Under the pieces are notes generated by a model that was given only the letters and a program-made list of their open reading frames with translations, ran no database searches and was not told the origin of the DNA. DNA of 64,000 nucleotides from Amycolatopsis orientalis DSM 40040 = KCTC 9412 (GTDB lineage Bacteria > Actinomycetota > Actinomycetes > Mycobacteriales > Pseudonocardiaceae): positions 392,416 to 456,415 of the forward strand of contig NZ_ASJB01000015.1 of assembly GCF_000478275.1 (NCBI RefSeq). The letters are read 5' to 3'. The position numbers and the translations under genes are program-made. Each line of letters opens with the position of its first letter. Position 1 is the stretch's first letter. Positions 52,521 through 60,465 of this stretch are shown piece after piece.

Positions 52521-53363
52521 TCAGGCGGGGTTCTTGCCCTGTTCGGCCTGAACCCGTGCCTGGATTTCCCGCTGGATGTCCGCACCGCTCGACGCCTTCG
52601 GCGCGGCCGCGGTCTTGCCGTCGGTCACCTGCGCGACGGAGTCACCCTTCATGGAAGCGCGGATCTGCTCCAGTCGCGAGTGCCCCGCGAGCTGCGTCGT
52701 GGAGGCCTGGACCTCCATCATCCGGCCCTGGACGGAGTTCTGGGCGAGTTCGGCCGAGCCGAGCGCGGTGGTGTAGCGCTTCTCGATCTTGTCGCGAACG
52801 TCTTCCAGTGACGGGGTGTTGCCCGGCGCGGCCAGCTGGCTCATCTGGTTCAGCGAAGCGGAGACCTGCTCCTGCATCTTCGCCTGCTCCAGCTGAGAGA
52901 GCAGCTTGGTGCGCTCGGCCAGCTTCTGCTGCAGCATGGTCGCGTTGCGCTCGACGGCCTTCTTCGCCTGCTCCGCAGCCTGAAGCGACTGGTCGTGCAG
53001 GGTCTTCAGGTCCTCGATGCTCTGCTCAGCGGTGACGAGCTGCGCGGCGAAGCTCTCCGCCGCGTTTTCGAACTCGGTCGCCTTCTGCTCGTCGCCCTTG
53101 GCGCGCGCCTCGTCGGCGAGCACCAGCGCCTGGCGGGTCGAAGCCTGCAGCTTCTCCACGTCGCCGAGCTGGCGGTTCAGCTTCATCTCCAGCTGACGCT
53201 GGTTACCGATCACCGAGGCGGCCTGCTGGGTCAGCGCCTGGTGGTTGCGCTGCGCCTCCTCGATGGCCTGCTGGATCTGTACCTTCGGGTCGGCGTGCTC
53301 GTCGATCTTCGACGAGAACGCCGCCATCATGTACTTCCAGAACTTCACGAACGGGTTGGCCAT
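52521..53363 (-). CDS. pspA: PspA/IM30 phage-shock protein
   Basis: 280 residues. Starts [25 protein letters not shown] (membrane-binding helix), then a long coiled coil rich in Glu/Gln/Lys, the ESCRT-III-like PspA fold; homologue of Rv2744c. Oligomers stabilise a stressed inner membrane. ATG preceded by GGAGGAG. Expected to be induced through the ClgR/SigE circuit. Confidence 0.92.
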   Translation of the reverse strand: MANPFVKFWKYMMAAFSSKIDEHADPKVQIQQAIEEAQRNHQALTQQAASVIGNQRQLEMKLNRQLGDVEKLQASTRQALVLADEARAKGDEQKATEFENAAESFAAQLVTAEQSIEDLKTLHDQSLQAAEQAKKAVERNATMLQQKLAERTKLLSQLEQAKMQEQVSASLNQMSQLAAPGNTPSLEDVRDKIEKRYTTALGSAELAQNSVQGRMMEVQASTTQLAGHSRLEQIRASMKGDSVAQVTDGKTAAAPKASSGADIQREIQARVQAEQGKNPA

Positions 53364-53460
53364 CTCCTCCGCCTGCCTTCTCGCATCCCACGGGCTGTTA
53401 CCTCGAGGTGGGGCGTCCCCTCTGTGATGTTGCAACGTCCCGACCCCGGCGTTGAGTTCC

Positions 53461-53488
53461 ATCGTGTCAGGTCGGCGTCCCGCGTTCC
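53461..53488 (-). promoter_or_regulatory. possible ECF sigma-type promoter of pspA
   Basis: GGAAC (53488-53484, minus strand) lies 19 bp before CGAT (53464-53461), close to the GGAAC/CGTT pattern of SigE-like ECF sigma factors, about 100 bp upstream of pspA. It would fit stress induction, but the -10 box is imperfect. Confidence 0.3.
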
Positions 53489-53614
53489 AGGCGACCCCGA
53501 CGGAATTCAGGGATCCCCCTGACTGTGATGTGCACGACTTTCGGGTTCACCGGACGGTGACCGTGGGTGAAGACGGGTCCGGGTCGGCGCCGCGACGCGG
53601 CGAACCGACGGAAG

Positions 53615-53646
53615 AAGGCCCCAGGCGGACTGCCCGGGGCCTTTTT
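53615..53646 (-). terminator. intrinsic terminator after clgR
   Basis: AAGGCCCC (53615-53622) and GGGGCCTT (53636-53643) form a GC-rich hairpin 30 bp beyond the clgR stop; on the minus strand it is followed by TTCC-rich sequence, on the plus strand by a T5 run. It separates clgR transcription from pspA, implying that pspA has its own promoter. Confidence 0.7.
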
Positions 53647-53676
53647 CCGTTCACGACCTTGCTCAGGCCACCACCC

Positions 53677-54123
53677 CTAGGCGGCGACCATCTTCGGTGC
53701 GGCGATCGTCGTCCGCAGGGCGGGGCTCATCCGCGGTGGCGGCGAGATCCGCAGGTCGGCCAGGTCGTTGCCGATCAGCTCGGACACCAGGCGGCCGCCT
53801 TCGAGGCCCGCTTCGGCGCTTTCGCGCTCCGGAGCGCGCCGCTTGCCCGCCTCGACCTTCTCGTCCACCGGGGCGACCTCGACGTTGTCCATCGCCGAGA
53901 CGTCCGCCGCGACCTTGTGCAGGAGTTCGCCCAGCGGAAGGTCCAAGGCCTCGCAAATGGACGCCAGCAGCTCGCTGGACGCCTCCTTCTGCCCGCGCTC
54001 GACCTCGGAAAGGTAGCCGAGGCTCACCCTGGCGGCGCGGGAGATGTCCCGCAGGGTTCGACGCTGGTTCGTGCGGGCGTGTCGGAGCCGGTCGCCGATA
54101 GCCTCGCGCAACAGCACGGTCAT
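53677..54123 (-). CDS. clgR: ClgR-type XRE transcriptional activator
   Basis: 148 residues. Helix-turn-helix in [26 protein letters not shown]-terminus ends in KMVAA, the two-alanine tail that in ClgR proteins targets the regulator to Clp proteolysis. ClgR activates clp genes and, in mycobacteria, pspA. ATG at 54123 has GGGAGG 6 bases upstream. Order pgsA-(cinA)-clgR-pspA-pspM reproduces Rv2746c-Rv2743c. Confidence 0.93.
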   Translation of the reverse strand: MTVLLREAIGDRLRHARTNQRRTLRDISRAARVSLGYLSEVERGQKEASSELLASICEALDLPLGELLHKVAADVSAMDNVEVAPVDEKVEAGKRRAPERESAEAGLEGGRLVSELIGNDLADLRISPPPRMSPALRTTIAAPKMVAA

Positions 54124-54224
54124 CACGCGCCTCCCTTCCAGGACTGACTGTCCCCTACGTTACCCAGAGCGGTGCCCCGGGCGCAGGTGTTGACACGGCA
54201 ATACGCCAAGGGCGAACGCGGCGA

Positions 54225-54689
54225 TCATGCGAGATGTTCCCCCAGCAGGGCGAACGCGCCACGCACGGCACCGCCCCTGACCGAGGCTCGATCACCGCTC
54301 AAGTCCAGCGTACGGACGGTGAGCACGCCCGGACCGGCGAGGCCGACGTGGACGGTGCCGGGTGCGACGCCGTCCTGCCCGGCCGGACCCGCGACACCGG
54401 TCAGGCCGAGGCCCCAGGTGGCGCCGCAGCGGTCCTTCGCGCCGATGGCCAACTGCGCCGCGACCTCGGGATGGACGGCGCCGTGGGTGGCGAGGAGGTC
54501 CTCGTCGACACCGGCGAGCGACGCCTTGAGATCGGTGGCGTAGACGATCAGCCCGCCCCGGACCACGGCACTCGATCCGGGGACCTCGGTCAGCGTCGCG
54601 CAGACCAGCCCGGCGGTGAGCGACTCGGCCGTGGCCACCGTCTCCCCTCGCTCGATCAGGTGAGTGACCAAGGTCTCACCGGCGGTCAC
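54225..54689 (-). CDS. CinA C-terminal domain protein (NMN amidohydrolase type)
   Basis: 154 residues equal to the CinA C-terminal domain: ATAESLTAGLVCATLTEVPGSS and GLTGVAGPAGQDGVAPGTVHVG. Such stand-alone forms (PncC) deamidate nicotinamide mononucleotide in NAD salvage. GTG start overlaps the pgsA stop by 4 bp. Confidence 0.88.
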   Translation of the reverse strand: MTAGETLVTHLIERGETVATAESLTAGLVCATLTEVPGSSAVVRGGLIVYATDLKASLAGVDEDLLATHGAVHPEVAAQLAIGAKDRCGATWGLGLTGVAGPAGQDGVAPGTVHVGLAGPGVLTVRTLDLSGDRASVRGGAVRGAFALLGEHLA

Positions 54690-55333
54690 GACGCGGTGCC
54701 CGCCGCACGCCGTCCGGCGGAGCGCAGCCGGACCGCGCGCACGACGTAGTCGAGTCCGGTCACGACGGTCAGGATCAGCGCGAGGCCCATCAGCGCCCAC
54801 CGGACCGGTTCGGCGGCGGGCGGCAGGGGCAGCAGGTACGCGGTGATGGCCGCGATCTGGGTGAGCGTCTTGGCCTTGCCGCCCCGGCTGGCCGGGATGA
54901 CGCCGTGCCGGATCACCCAGAACCGCAGCAGCGTCACGCCGATCTCGCGGATCGCGATGACGATGGTGACCCACCAGCCCAGTTCGCCGAGCACGCTCAG
55001 CCCGACCAGCGCGGCGCCGATCAGCGCCTTGTCCGCGATCGGGTCGGCGATCTTGCCGAAGTCGGTGATCAGCCCGTACTTCCGCGCGACCCAGCCGTCG
55101 ACCTGGTCGGTGAACGACGCGATCGCGAACAGCGCGGTGGCCGTCGCGCGCCAGAAGGTGTCGGCCCCGTCGCCGGTGAACAGCGCCATCACGAACAACG
55201 GCACCAGCACGAGCCGGGACATGGTGAGCAGGTTCGCCAGGTTCAGCGTCGGGACCGGGGTGGCCTCGGGGACCCGGGCGTGCTCACCTCCCGTTCCTTC
55301 ACCGGCACCGGCGTCGCTCGGGGCGGCATTCAC
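54686..55333 (-). CDS. pgsA: CDP-diacylglycerol-glycerol-3-phosphate phosphatidyltransferase
   Basis: 215 residues, several membrane segments. CDP-alcohol phosphotransferase motif is complete: [26 protein letters not shown] (D-x2-DG-x2-AR-x8-G-x3-D-x3-D). Makes phosphatidylglycerol phosphate. It overlaps cinA and rimO by 4 bp each, forming a rimO-pgsA-cinA operon. Confidence 0.9.
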   Translation of the reverse strand: MNAAPSDAGAGEGTGGEHARVPEATPVPTLNLANLLTMSRLVLVPLFVMALFTGDGADTFWRATATALFAIASFTDQVDGWVARKYGLITDFGKIADPIADKALIGAALVGLSVLGELGWWVTIVIAIREIGVTLLRFWVIRHGVIPASRGGKAKTLTQIAAITAYLLPLPPAAEPVRWALMGLALILTVVTGLDYVVRAVRLRSAGRRAAGTAS

Positions 55334-56778
55334 CGGTCTGCCTCGGGCGGCGCGGGCCGCACGATCAAGTCGACGCCCTCGGAGTCGACGACCTCGCAGC
55401 GCACGAAGTCACCGACCGCCAGCGACGGCAGGTCGTCCGTCTCGATCAGGACGCATTCGCCGTCGACCTCGGGGGCCTGGTGCGCGGCGCGGCCGATCGG
55501 GTCCTCGCCGTCCTCGGCCTGCTCGATCAGCACGTCGACGAAGTCGCCGATGCGGTCCTCGGCCCGCTGGGAGGTCAGTTCCTCGACCAGCGCGGAGATC
55601 CGGGAAACCCGCTCGGCCACCACGGTCTCGTCGAGTTTGCCCTCGAAGGTCTCGGCCTCGGTACCGTCCTCGTCGGAGTAGCCGAAGACGCCCACCGCGT
55701 CCAGCCGCGCGCCGGTCAGGAAGCGCTCCAGCTCGGCGACGTCCTCCTCGGTCTCGCCGGGGAACCCGACGATGACGTTGGTGCGGATGCCGGCGTTGGG
55801 CGAGTACTCCCGGATCTGGTCGCACAGCGCGAGGAACGAGTCCGTGGAGCCGAAGCGGCGCATGCGGCGCAGCACGGTCTCGCTGGAGTGCTGGAAGGAC
55901 AGGTCGAAGTAGTCGGCGACACCCGGCGTGGTCGCGATGGCCTTGACCAGGCCGGGACGCGTCTCGGCGGGCTGCAGGTAGGAGACGCGGACGCGTTCGA
56001 TCCCGGGCACCGCGGCCAGGCGCGGCACCAGCAGCTCCAGCGCGCGGGCGCCGTCACGGCCGAAGTCCTTGCCGTAGGAGGTGGAGTTCTCCGAGACGAG
56101 GAAGAGCTCCTTGACGCCGTTCTCCGCGAGCCACATCGCCTCGGCGACGATCTCGTCCGGCTGACGGGACACGAAGGAACCCCGGAACGACGGGATCGCG
56201 CAGAACGAGCAGCGGCGGTCGCAGCCGGAGGCGATCTTCAGCGCGGCCACCGGGGAGGTGTCGAGCCGGGTCCGCAGCACGCGGGGGCCCCAGCCGTGCT
56301 GCGCGTGCCCGGGCACCTCGACCGTTTCGGCGGCCGTCGGCCGCTGGACCGGGCTGATCGGCAGCAGCTTGCGGCGGTCGGAGGGGGTGTGGGACTCGAT
56401 CTTGCGGCCGGCCACGACGTCGTCGAGCCGGTCGGAGAGGTCGGCGTAGTGGTCGAAGCCCAGGACGGCGTCGGCCTCGGGCAGGTTCTCGGCCAGCTCG
56501 TTGCCGTACCGCTCCGCCATGCAGCCGACGGCGACGACCTTCTTGCCGGTGTCGGACGCGGCGAGCAGGGTGTCGACCGAATCCTTCTTGGCGGACTCGA
56601 CGAAGCCGCAGGTGTTGACGACCACGACGTCGGAGTCCTCGGGCTCGGCGGCGAGCTCCCAGCCGCCCGCCGCCAGCCGTCCGGCGAGTTCCTCGGAATC
56701 GACCTCGTTGCGGGCGCAACCGAGGGTCAGCAAGGAAACGCGGCGGGTGGCGACAGGATCAGTGGTGGGAGAAGGCAC
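55330..56778 (-). CDS. rimO: ribosomal protein S12 methylthiotransferase
   Basis: 482-residue radical-SAM methylthiotransferase. N-terminal UPF0004 region [15 protein letters not shown], radical-SAM cysteines in [16 protein letters not shown]-terminal TRAM domain. The GCARN and SFRG blocks favour RimO over MiaB. GTG start; TACCCT lies 7 bases upstream (leaderless). Adds a methylthio group to S12. Confidence 0.92.
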   Translation of the reverse strand: MPSPTTDPVATRRVSLLTLGCARNEVDSEELAGRLAAGGWELAAEPEDSDVVVVNTCGFVESAKKDSVDTLLAASDTGKKVVAVGCMAERYGNELAENLPEADAVLGFDHYADLSDRLDDVVAGRKIESHTPSDRRKLLPISPVQRPTAAETVEVPGHAQHGWGPRVLRTRLDTSPVAALKIASGCDRRCSFCAIPSFRGSFVSRQPDEIVAEAMWLAENGVKELFLVSENSTSYGKDFGRDGARALELLVPRLAAVPGIERVRVSYLQPAETRPGLVKAIATTPGVADYFDLSFQHSSETVLRRMRRFGSTDSFLALCDQIREYSPNAGIRTNVIVGFPGETEEDVAELERFLTGARLDAVGVFGYSDEDGTEAETFEGKLDETVVAERVSRISALVEELTSQRAEDRIGDFVDVLIEQAEDGEDPIGRAAHQAPEVDGECVLIETDDLPSLAVGDFVRCEVVDSEGVDLIVRPAPPEADR

Positions 56779-56866
56779 GTGCCTTAGGGTAGCTGGCCTG
56801 CTCCCGGGGTCGGCGATCGCTCGCTCGGGCGAGCCTTCGACCGTCGCCCGCACCCGGGATGGCTTA

Positions 56867-57394
56867 ATGGTGGACGTGCCCTCAGACCCCCTACTCCACC
56901 GCCGCCCCACCGTTCGCCGCGCGCGTATCGCGGACGTCCGCAAGATCAAGGCGCTGGTCGACTCCGACGCCGGGACGGTGCTGCTGGAGAAGGAACTCGT
57001 CACCCTCTACGAGAGCGTCCAGGAGTTCTGGGTGGTCGAGGACGGTGACGACGTACTCGGCTGCGGCGCGCTCCACGTGCTGTGGGAGGACATCGCCGAG
57101 CTGCGCACCATCGCGGTCGACAAGGACTCCCGCGGCCGTGGCATCGGGCACGCGCTGGTGGGGCAGCTGATCGACTTCGCCCGCGAGATCGGGCTGAAGC
57201 GGCTGTTCGTGCTGACCTTCGAGACCCATTTCTTCGCCGGGCACGGTTTCGTCGAGATCGACGGCACCCCGGTGACCCAGGAGGTCTACGAGGAGATGCG
57301 GCGCTCGGCCGACCCGGGTGTCGCGGAATTCCTCGACCTGCCGTACGTGAAGCCCAACACCCTGGGCAACAGCCGGATGCTGCTGGAGCTGTAG
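56867..57394 (+). CDS. argA: N-acetylglutamate synthase, ArgA (Rv2747 type)
   Basis: 175 residues, GNAT fold. [39 protein letters not shown] (acetyl-CoA loop) and [20 protein letters not shown] are nearly the same as M. tuberculosis Rv2747, the short ArgA starting arginine synthesis. The start is ambiguous: ATG 56867 or GTG 56876. Divergent from rimO, near ftsK as in mycobacteria. Confidence 0.9.
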   Translation: MVDVPSDPLLHRRPTVRRARIADVRKIKALVDSDAGTVLLEKELVTLYESVQEFWVVEDGDDVLGCGALHVLWEDIAELRTIAVDKDSRGRGIGHALVGQLIDFAREIGLKRLFVLTFETHFFAGHGFVEIDGTPVTQEVYEEMRRSADPGVAEFLDLPYVKPNTLGNSRMLLEL

Positions 57395-57395
57395 C

Positions 57396-57470
57396 CGAAG
57401 GGGACTTTCGCCGCATGCGACGCGGTGAAGGGCGCTTTCCCCCCGTCGCATGCGGCGATGGGCCCCTTCA
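57396..57470. repeat. palindromic repeat, family C, copy 3, supplying a stop codon
   Basis: Three arm-like units (GAAGGGGACTTTCGCCGC, GAAGGGCGCTTTCC and the inverse ending GGGCCCCTTCA) fill the convergent gap between argA and the third CGNR gene. The final TCA (57468-57470) is the TGA stop of the CGNR gene on the minus strand. Confidence 0.7.
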
Positions 57471-58001
57471 GCCCTTCCTGGCGTGGCGGGCGACCCGGAC
57501 CCGGTTGCCGCACAGCGACGGCGTGCACCAGACCCGGCGGCTGTTGGCCGCCACGAACAGCATCGAGCAGTCGTGCGCGCCGCAGCGCCGCAGCCGGGCC
57601 GCGCGGGGCCCGGCCACGAGGTCGATCGCCGCGACCGCGACGGCGGCGAGGGCGATCTCGCCTTCGTCCTCCCCGTGCCAGCGCGTCTCCGCGCCCTCGG
57701 CGGTCAGCCGCGGGCTGGTCGGGACGGCGGCCGCGGCCGCGTTGACCCGCTCCACCGCCCATGCCTCGGGTTCCCGTCCGCCCACGACGGCTTCCAGCAG
57801 CTCACGCACCGCCGAACGCAGCCGCCTCGTCCGCTCGGGCGACGGCGGCCGGGCACCTTCGGGCAGGAGCGAGGCCTGCGCCGACCAGAACCTGGCGTGC
57901 CCGTCGTCGAGCAGGTCGATCGACGGCGAGACGGCCAGCATGACCGTGTCGGCGAGGTTCACCGCGAGATCGTCACCGGGGAGCGAGTCGAGATCGAGCA
58001 T
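57468..58001 (-). CDS. CGNR zinc-finger (ABATE-type) regulator
   Basis: 177 residues. N-terminal DDLAVNLADTVML as in ABATE proteins; C-terminal finger RRCGAHDCSMLFVA then VWCTPSLCGNRVRVARH with the full CGNR motif. Divergent from a hydrolase-nitroreductase operon, with a strong promoter and inverted repeat between them, so probably their repressor. Stop codon lies in a family C palindrome. Confidence 0.82.
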   Translation of the reverse strand: MLDLDSLPGDDLAVNLADTVMLAVSPSIDLLDDGHARFWSAQASLLPEGARPPSPERTRRLRSAVRELLEAVVGGREPEAWAVERVNAAAAAVPTSPRLTAEGAETRWHGEDEGEIALAAVAVAAIDLVAGPRAARLRRCGAHDCSMLFVAANSRRVWCTPSLCGNRVRVARHARKG

Positions 58002-58004
58002 GAC

Positions 58005-58050
58005 TTGACACTAGCAGGTACTAATGGTTAAAAACAGTTCCAACCATTAG
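58005..58050 (+). promoter_or_regulatory. hydrolase operon promoter with CGNR operator
   Basis: TTGACA (58005-58010), 17 bp, TTAAAA (58028-58033) is the most consensus-like promoter seen in the window. CTAATGGTT (58021-58029) and AACCATTAG (58042-58050) form a perfect 9-bp inverted repeat that covers the -10 box and ends at the ribosome-binding site. The CCATTAG half-site recurs at 2774-2780 beside the first CGNR gene. Confidence 0.65.
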
Positions 58051-58059
58051 GGAGTGTTC

Positions 58060-58908
58060 ATGGCGACCATCCGGCACCGTTCCGTCAGAGTCGGCGACGT
58101 CGACGTCTTCTATCGCGAAGCCGGCGACCCCGAGGCTCCCGTTCTGCTCCTGCTGCACGGCTTCCCGACCTCTTCGCATCAGTTCGTGCGGCTGATGCGC
58201 CGTCTCGCCGGCCGGTGGCGGCTCATCGCGCCGGACCTGCCCGGGTTCGGGCAGACCGTCACGCCCCAAGGCTTCACGTTCACCTTCGACAGGCTCGCGG
58301 ACGTGGTCGGCGAGTTCGTGGACGCGCTGGAACTGCGCCGCTACGCGCTCTACGTCTTCGATTTCGGCGCCCCGACCGGGCTGCGGCTGGCCGTCTCGCG
58401 GCCGTCCGAGGTCACGGCGCTGATCACGCAGAACGGCAACGCCTACGTCGAAGGGCTCGGGCCGGCGATGCCGGACTTCGCCACCATGACGGACGAGGTC
58501 GAGGCGCGGCGCGGGTTCAGGGAGATCCTCGCACCGGAGCAGATCAAGGGCCAGTACACCGAAGGCGCCCGCGACCCGGAGACCGTCGACCCCACGAGTT
58601 ACCTGCTGGACCAGTACTTCCTCGGCCTTCCCGGCCGGACGGAGGCGATGCTGGACCTGCTCTGGGACTACCGGAACAACCCGCCCGTGTATCCGAAGTT
58701 CCAGGCGTGGCTACGGGAGACGCGGCCGCCGGTGCTCGCCGTCTGGGGCCGCAACGACCCGTTCTTCATCCCTGCGGGGGCCGGGGCGTTCCGGAATGAT
58801 GTTCCCTCGGCGGAGGTTCACTTCTTCGACACCGGACACTTCGCGCTGGAGGAGGACCTCGAACCGATCAGCGAGCTGATCGACCGCTTCCTGGCGGCGC
58901 ATCACTGA
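58060..58908 (+). CDS. alpha/beta hydrolase (epoxide hydrolase/dehalogenase-like)
   Basis: 282 residues. LLLHGFPTSSHQF oxyanion region, nucleophile elbow YVFDFGAPTG with Asp as probable nucleophile, acid in WGRNDPFF and His in DTGHFALEE. An Asp nucleophile points to epoxide hydrolase or haloalkane dehalogenase-like chemistry; substrate unknown. ATG at 58060 follows GGGAG. In an operon with the nitroreductase 10 bp downstream. Confidence 0.85.
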   Translation: MATIRHRSVRVGDVDVFYREAGDPEAPVLLLLHGFPTSSHQFVRLMRRLAGRWRLIAPDLPGFGQTVTPQGFTFTFDRLADVVGEFVDALELRRYALYVFDFGAPTGLRLAVSRPSEVTALITQNGNAYVEGLGPAMPDFATMTDEVEARRGFREILAPEQIKGQYTEGARDPETVDPTSYLLDQYFLGLPGRTEAMLDLLWDYRNNPPVYPKFQAWLRETRPPVLAVWGRNDPFFIPAGAGAFRNDVPSAEVHFFDTGHFALEEDLEPISELIDRFLAAHH

Positions 58909-58918
58909 AAGGCGGGAC

Positions 58919-59560
58919 ATGGACACCTCGGTCACCGACCATCTGCTCAGCACGACCCGGGCGGTGCGCCGCAAACTCGACCTGGACCGGCCGGTGGAAC
59001 CCGAGGTGCTCGGCGAGTGCCTTCGGCTGGCGCTCCAGGCGCCCACGCCGGGCAACCAGCAGGCGTGGCGGTGGCTGGTGGTGCGGGATCAGGGGGTGAA
59101 GGACCGGCTGTCCGCACTGTTCCGGCGGGTCGGGAAGGCGTACCTGGAGACGAACGCGGCGGCGCTGGGCGAGGCGATCACCGAGCCCTCCGTGGCGCGC
59201 GCGTTCGCTTCGGGACAGCACCTGATCGACGTGATCGACCGGGTGCCCGTCTTCGTCATCCCGTGTCTGGCAGGCAGGCCGAGCGGCGACAACGCGACCG
59301 ACGCCGCGTTCTACGGCGGGATCTTCCCGGCGGTGTGGAACTTCCAGCTGGCGCTGCGGTCACGCGGCCTCGGCTCGACGCTCACGACCTACCACCTGAC
59401 CCACGAGGCGGAGGCGGCCGAAATCCTCGGCATCCCCTCCGACGTCACGCAGGTCGGGCTGCTGCCGGTCGCCTATACGACGGTGCCGGACTTCAAACCC
59501 GCGGCCCGTGTGCCGCTGTCCGAAGTCGCGTACCTCGATGGCTGGGGCAACGCACTCTAG
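58919..59560 (+). CDS. nitroreductase-family flavoprotein
   Basis: 213 residues. TTRAVRRKLDLDRPV start and LALQAPTPGNQQAWRWLVV are the FMN-binding blocks of the nitroreductase family; GLGSTLTTYHL and AEILGIPSDV complete it. Uses NAD(P)H to reduce nitro or quinone compounds; substrate unknown. AAAGGCGGG precedes the ATG. Likely co-induced with the hydrolase. Confidence 0.85.
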   Translation: MDTSVTDHLLSTTRAVRRKLDLDRPVEPEVLGECLRLALQAPTPGNQQAWRWLVVRDQGVKDRLSALFRRVGKAYLETNAAALGEAITEPSVARAFASGQHLIDVIDRVPVFVIPCLAGRPSGDNATDAAFYGGIFPAVWNFQLALRSRGLGSTLTTYHLTHEAEAAEILGIPSDVTQVGLLPVAYTTVPDFKPAARVPLSEVAYLDGWGNAL

Positions 59561-59590
59561 GCCTTGGACACCCGCAGGCGCTGGCGGTAG

Positions 59591-59645
59591 GTCCGTGAAG
59601 GCCTCCTTGCCTACTCTGAAGGTAGGGAAGGAGGCCTTCACGGAC
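59591..59645. repeat. palindromic repeat, family E, best copy
   Basis: 24-bp arms (59591-59614 and 59622-59645) with one mismatch and a 7-base loop; core GTGAAGGCCTCCTTGCCTAC. Located 30 bp after the nitroreductase stop. Confidence 0.85.
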
Positions 59646-59780
59646 TACGCGATCGCTATCCGCAGCCTCAGAAACACCACCTGCCCCAGCAGCCGCGGTG
59701 GCCGCGCGTAAAAGGACCCCTCCCTCGACTCAGCCGAGGAAACTCGACCTTCACTTTGCCGGGTACCTGGTGGGGCGCGT

Positions 59781-59826
59781 CTCGTGAGTGGTAATGACGG
59801 TTAGAACCGTCATTACCACTCACGAG
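59781..59826. repeat. palindromic repeat, family D, copy 3
   Basis: Perfect 22-bp arms (59781-59802 and 59805-59826), 2-base loop. It ends 5 bp from the stop codon of the minus-strand lipoprotein-like gene, mirroring its position after ftsI and ftsK. Confidence 0.9.
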
Positions 59827-59830
59827 CGCT

Positions 59831-60301
59831 CTAGGCCTTGGACACCCGCAGGGTGACCTGGTCGCCCCCCGAACTCACGGCGACCAGGTCCACCCGGCAG
59901 GCGGCGAACTCGACGGACTGCCTGCCACCACGTCCGGTGGAGGCCAGTTCCGCGCTCGTCCGCTCGCCGCGTCCCGGTTCGGCCAGGGTCAGCGCGACCA
60001 CGGCCTCCCCTTCCCAGACACAGACCATGCCCTGGGCGCAGCGGGAATCGGATACCAGCTCGGTGAACCGGATGCTGACGTCCTTCGACGCGACCTCGGT
60101 GGTTTCATCGGCCTTGAGGGTGATGGTGTCCCCCAGCTCCACGGTGCCCTTGGCGGGCCGGGGCTGCTCATGTGCCGGTGCGGGCTGGGCGGCCGGCGGG
60201 GACACGGCCGCCGGTGGTTGTTCGCGCGCGGCGGAGCTACCGGCTCCGCAGGCGAGACCGGCCAGGGCGCAGAGGACGACGAGCAGCTTCTTGGGGTCCA
60301 C
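59831..60301 (-). CDS. secreted, lipoprotein-like protein
   Basis: 156 residues. Signal peptide KKLLVVLCALAGLACGAG with a Cys at a lipobox-like but imperfect site, then an Ala/Pro linker and a beta-rich domain with SRCAQGMVCVWEGEAVVAL, a two-Cys motif found in small secreted actinobacterial proteins. Function unknown; probably attached outside the membrane. Confidence 0.72.
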   Translation of the reverse strand: MDPKKLLVVLCALAGLACGAGSSAAREQPPAAVSPPAAQPAPAHEQPRPAKGTVELGDTITLKADETTEVASKDVSIRFTELVSDSRCAQGMVCVWEGEAVVALTLAEPGRGERTSAELASTGRGGRQSVEFAACRVDLVAVSSGGDQVTLRVSKA

Positions 60302-60412
60302 GCGTACTGGACGTAGCGGAGCCTCCGGTCCGTTGCATCGCTTCCTCAGTCCATCTTTTCGACCAAGGCCCAGACCCCAGAGAGGTCCCTTTCACAGCGG
60401 CCGGTGCAGGGG

Positions 60413-60458
60413 GTCGTGAGTGGTAATGAGGGTTCTAACCGTCATTACCACTCACGAC
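60413..60458. repeat. palindromic repeat, family D, copy 4
   Basis: 22-bp arms (60413-60434 and 60437-60458) with one mismatch. Ends 7 bp from the ftsK stop codon on the minus strand. Confidence 0.88.
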
Positions 60459-60465
60459 TCTGTGG

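Noticed and set aside
54172..54200. TTGACA on the plus strand upstream of clgR as a promoter
   Set aside because: No plus-strand gene follows and no matching -10 box at proper spacing.
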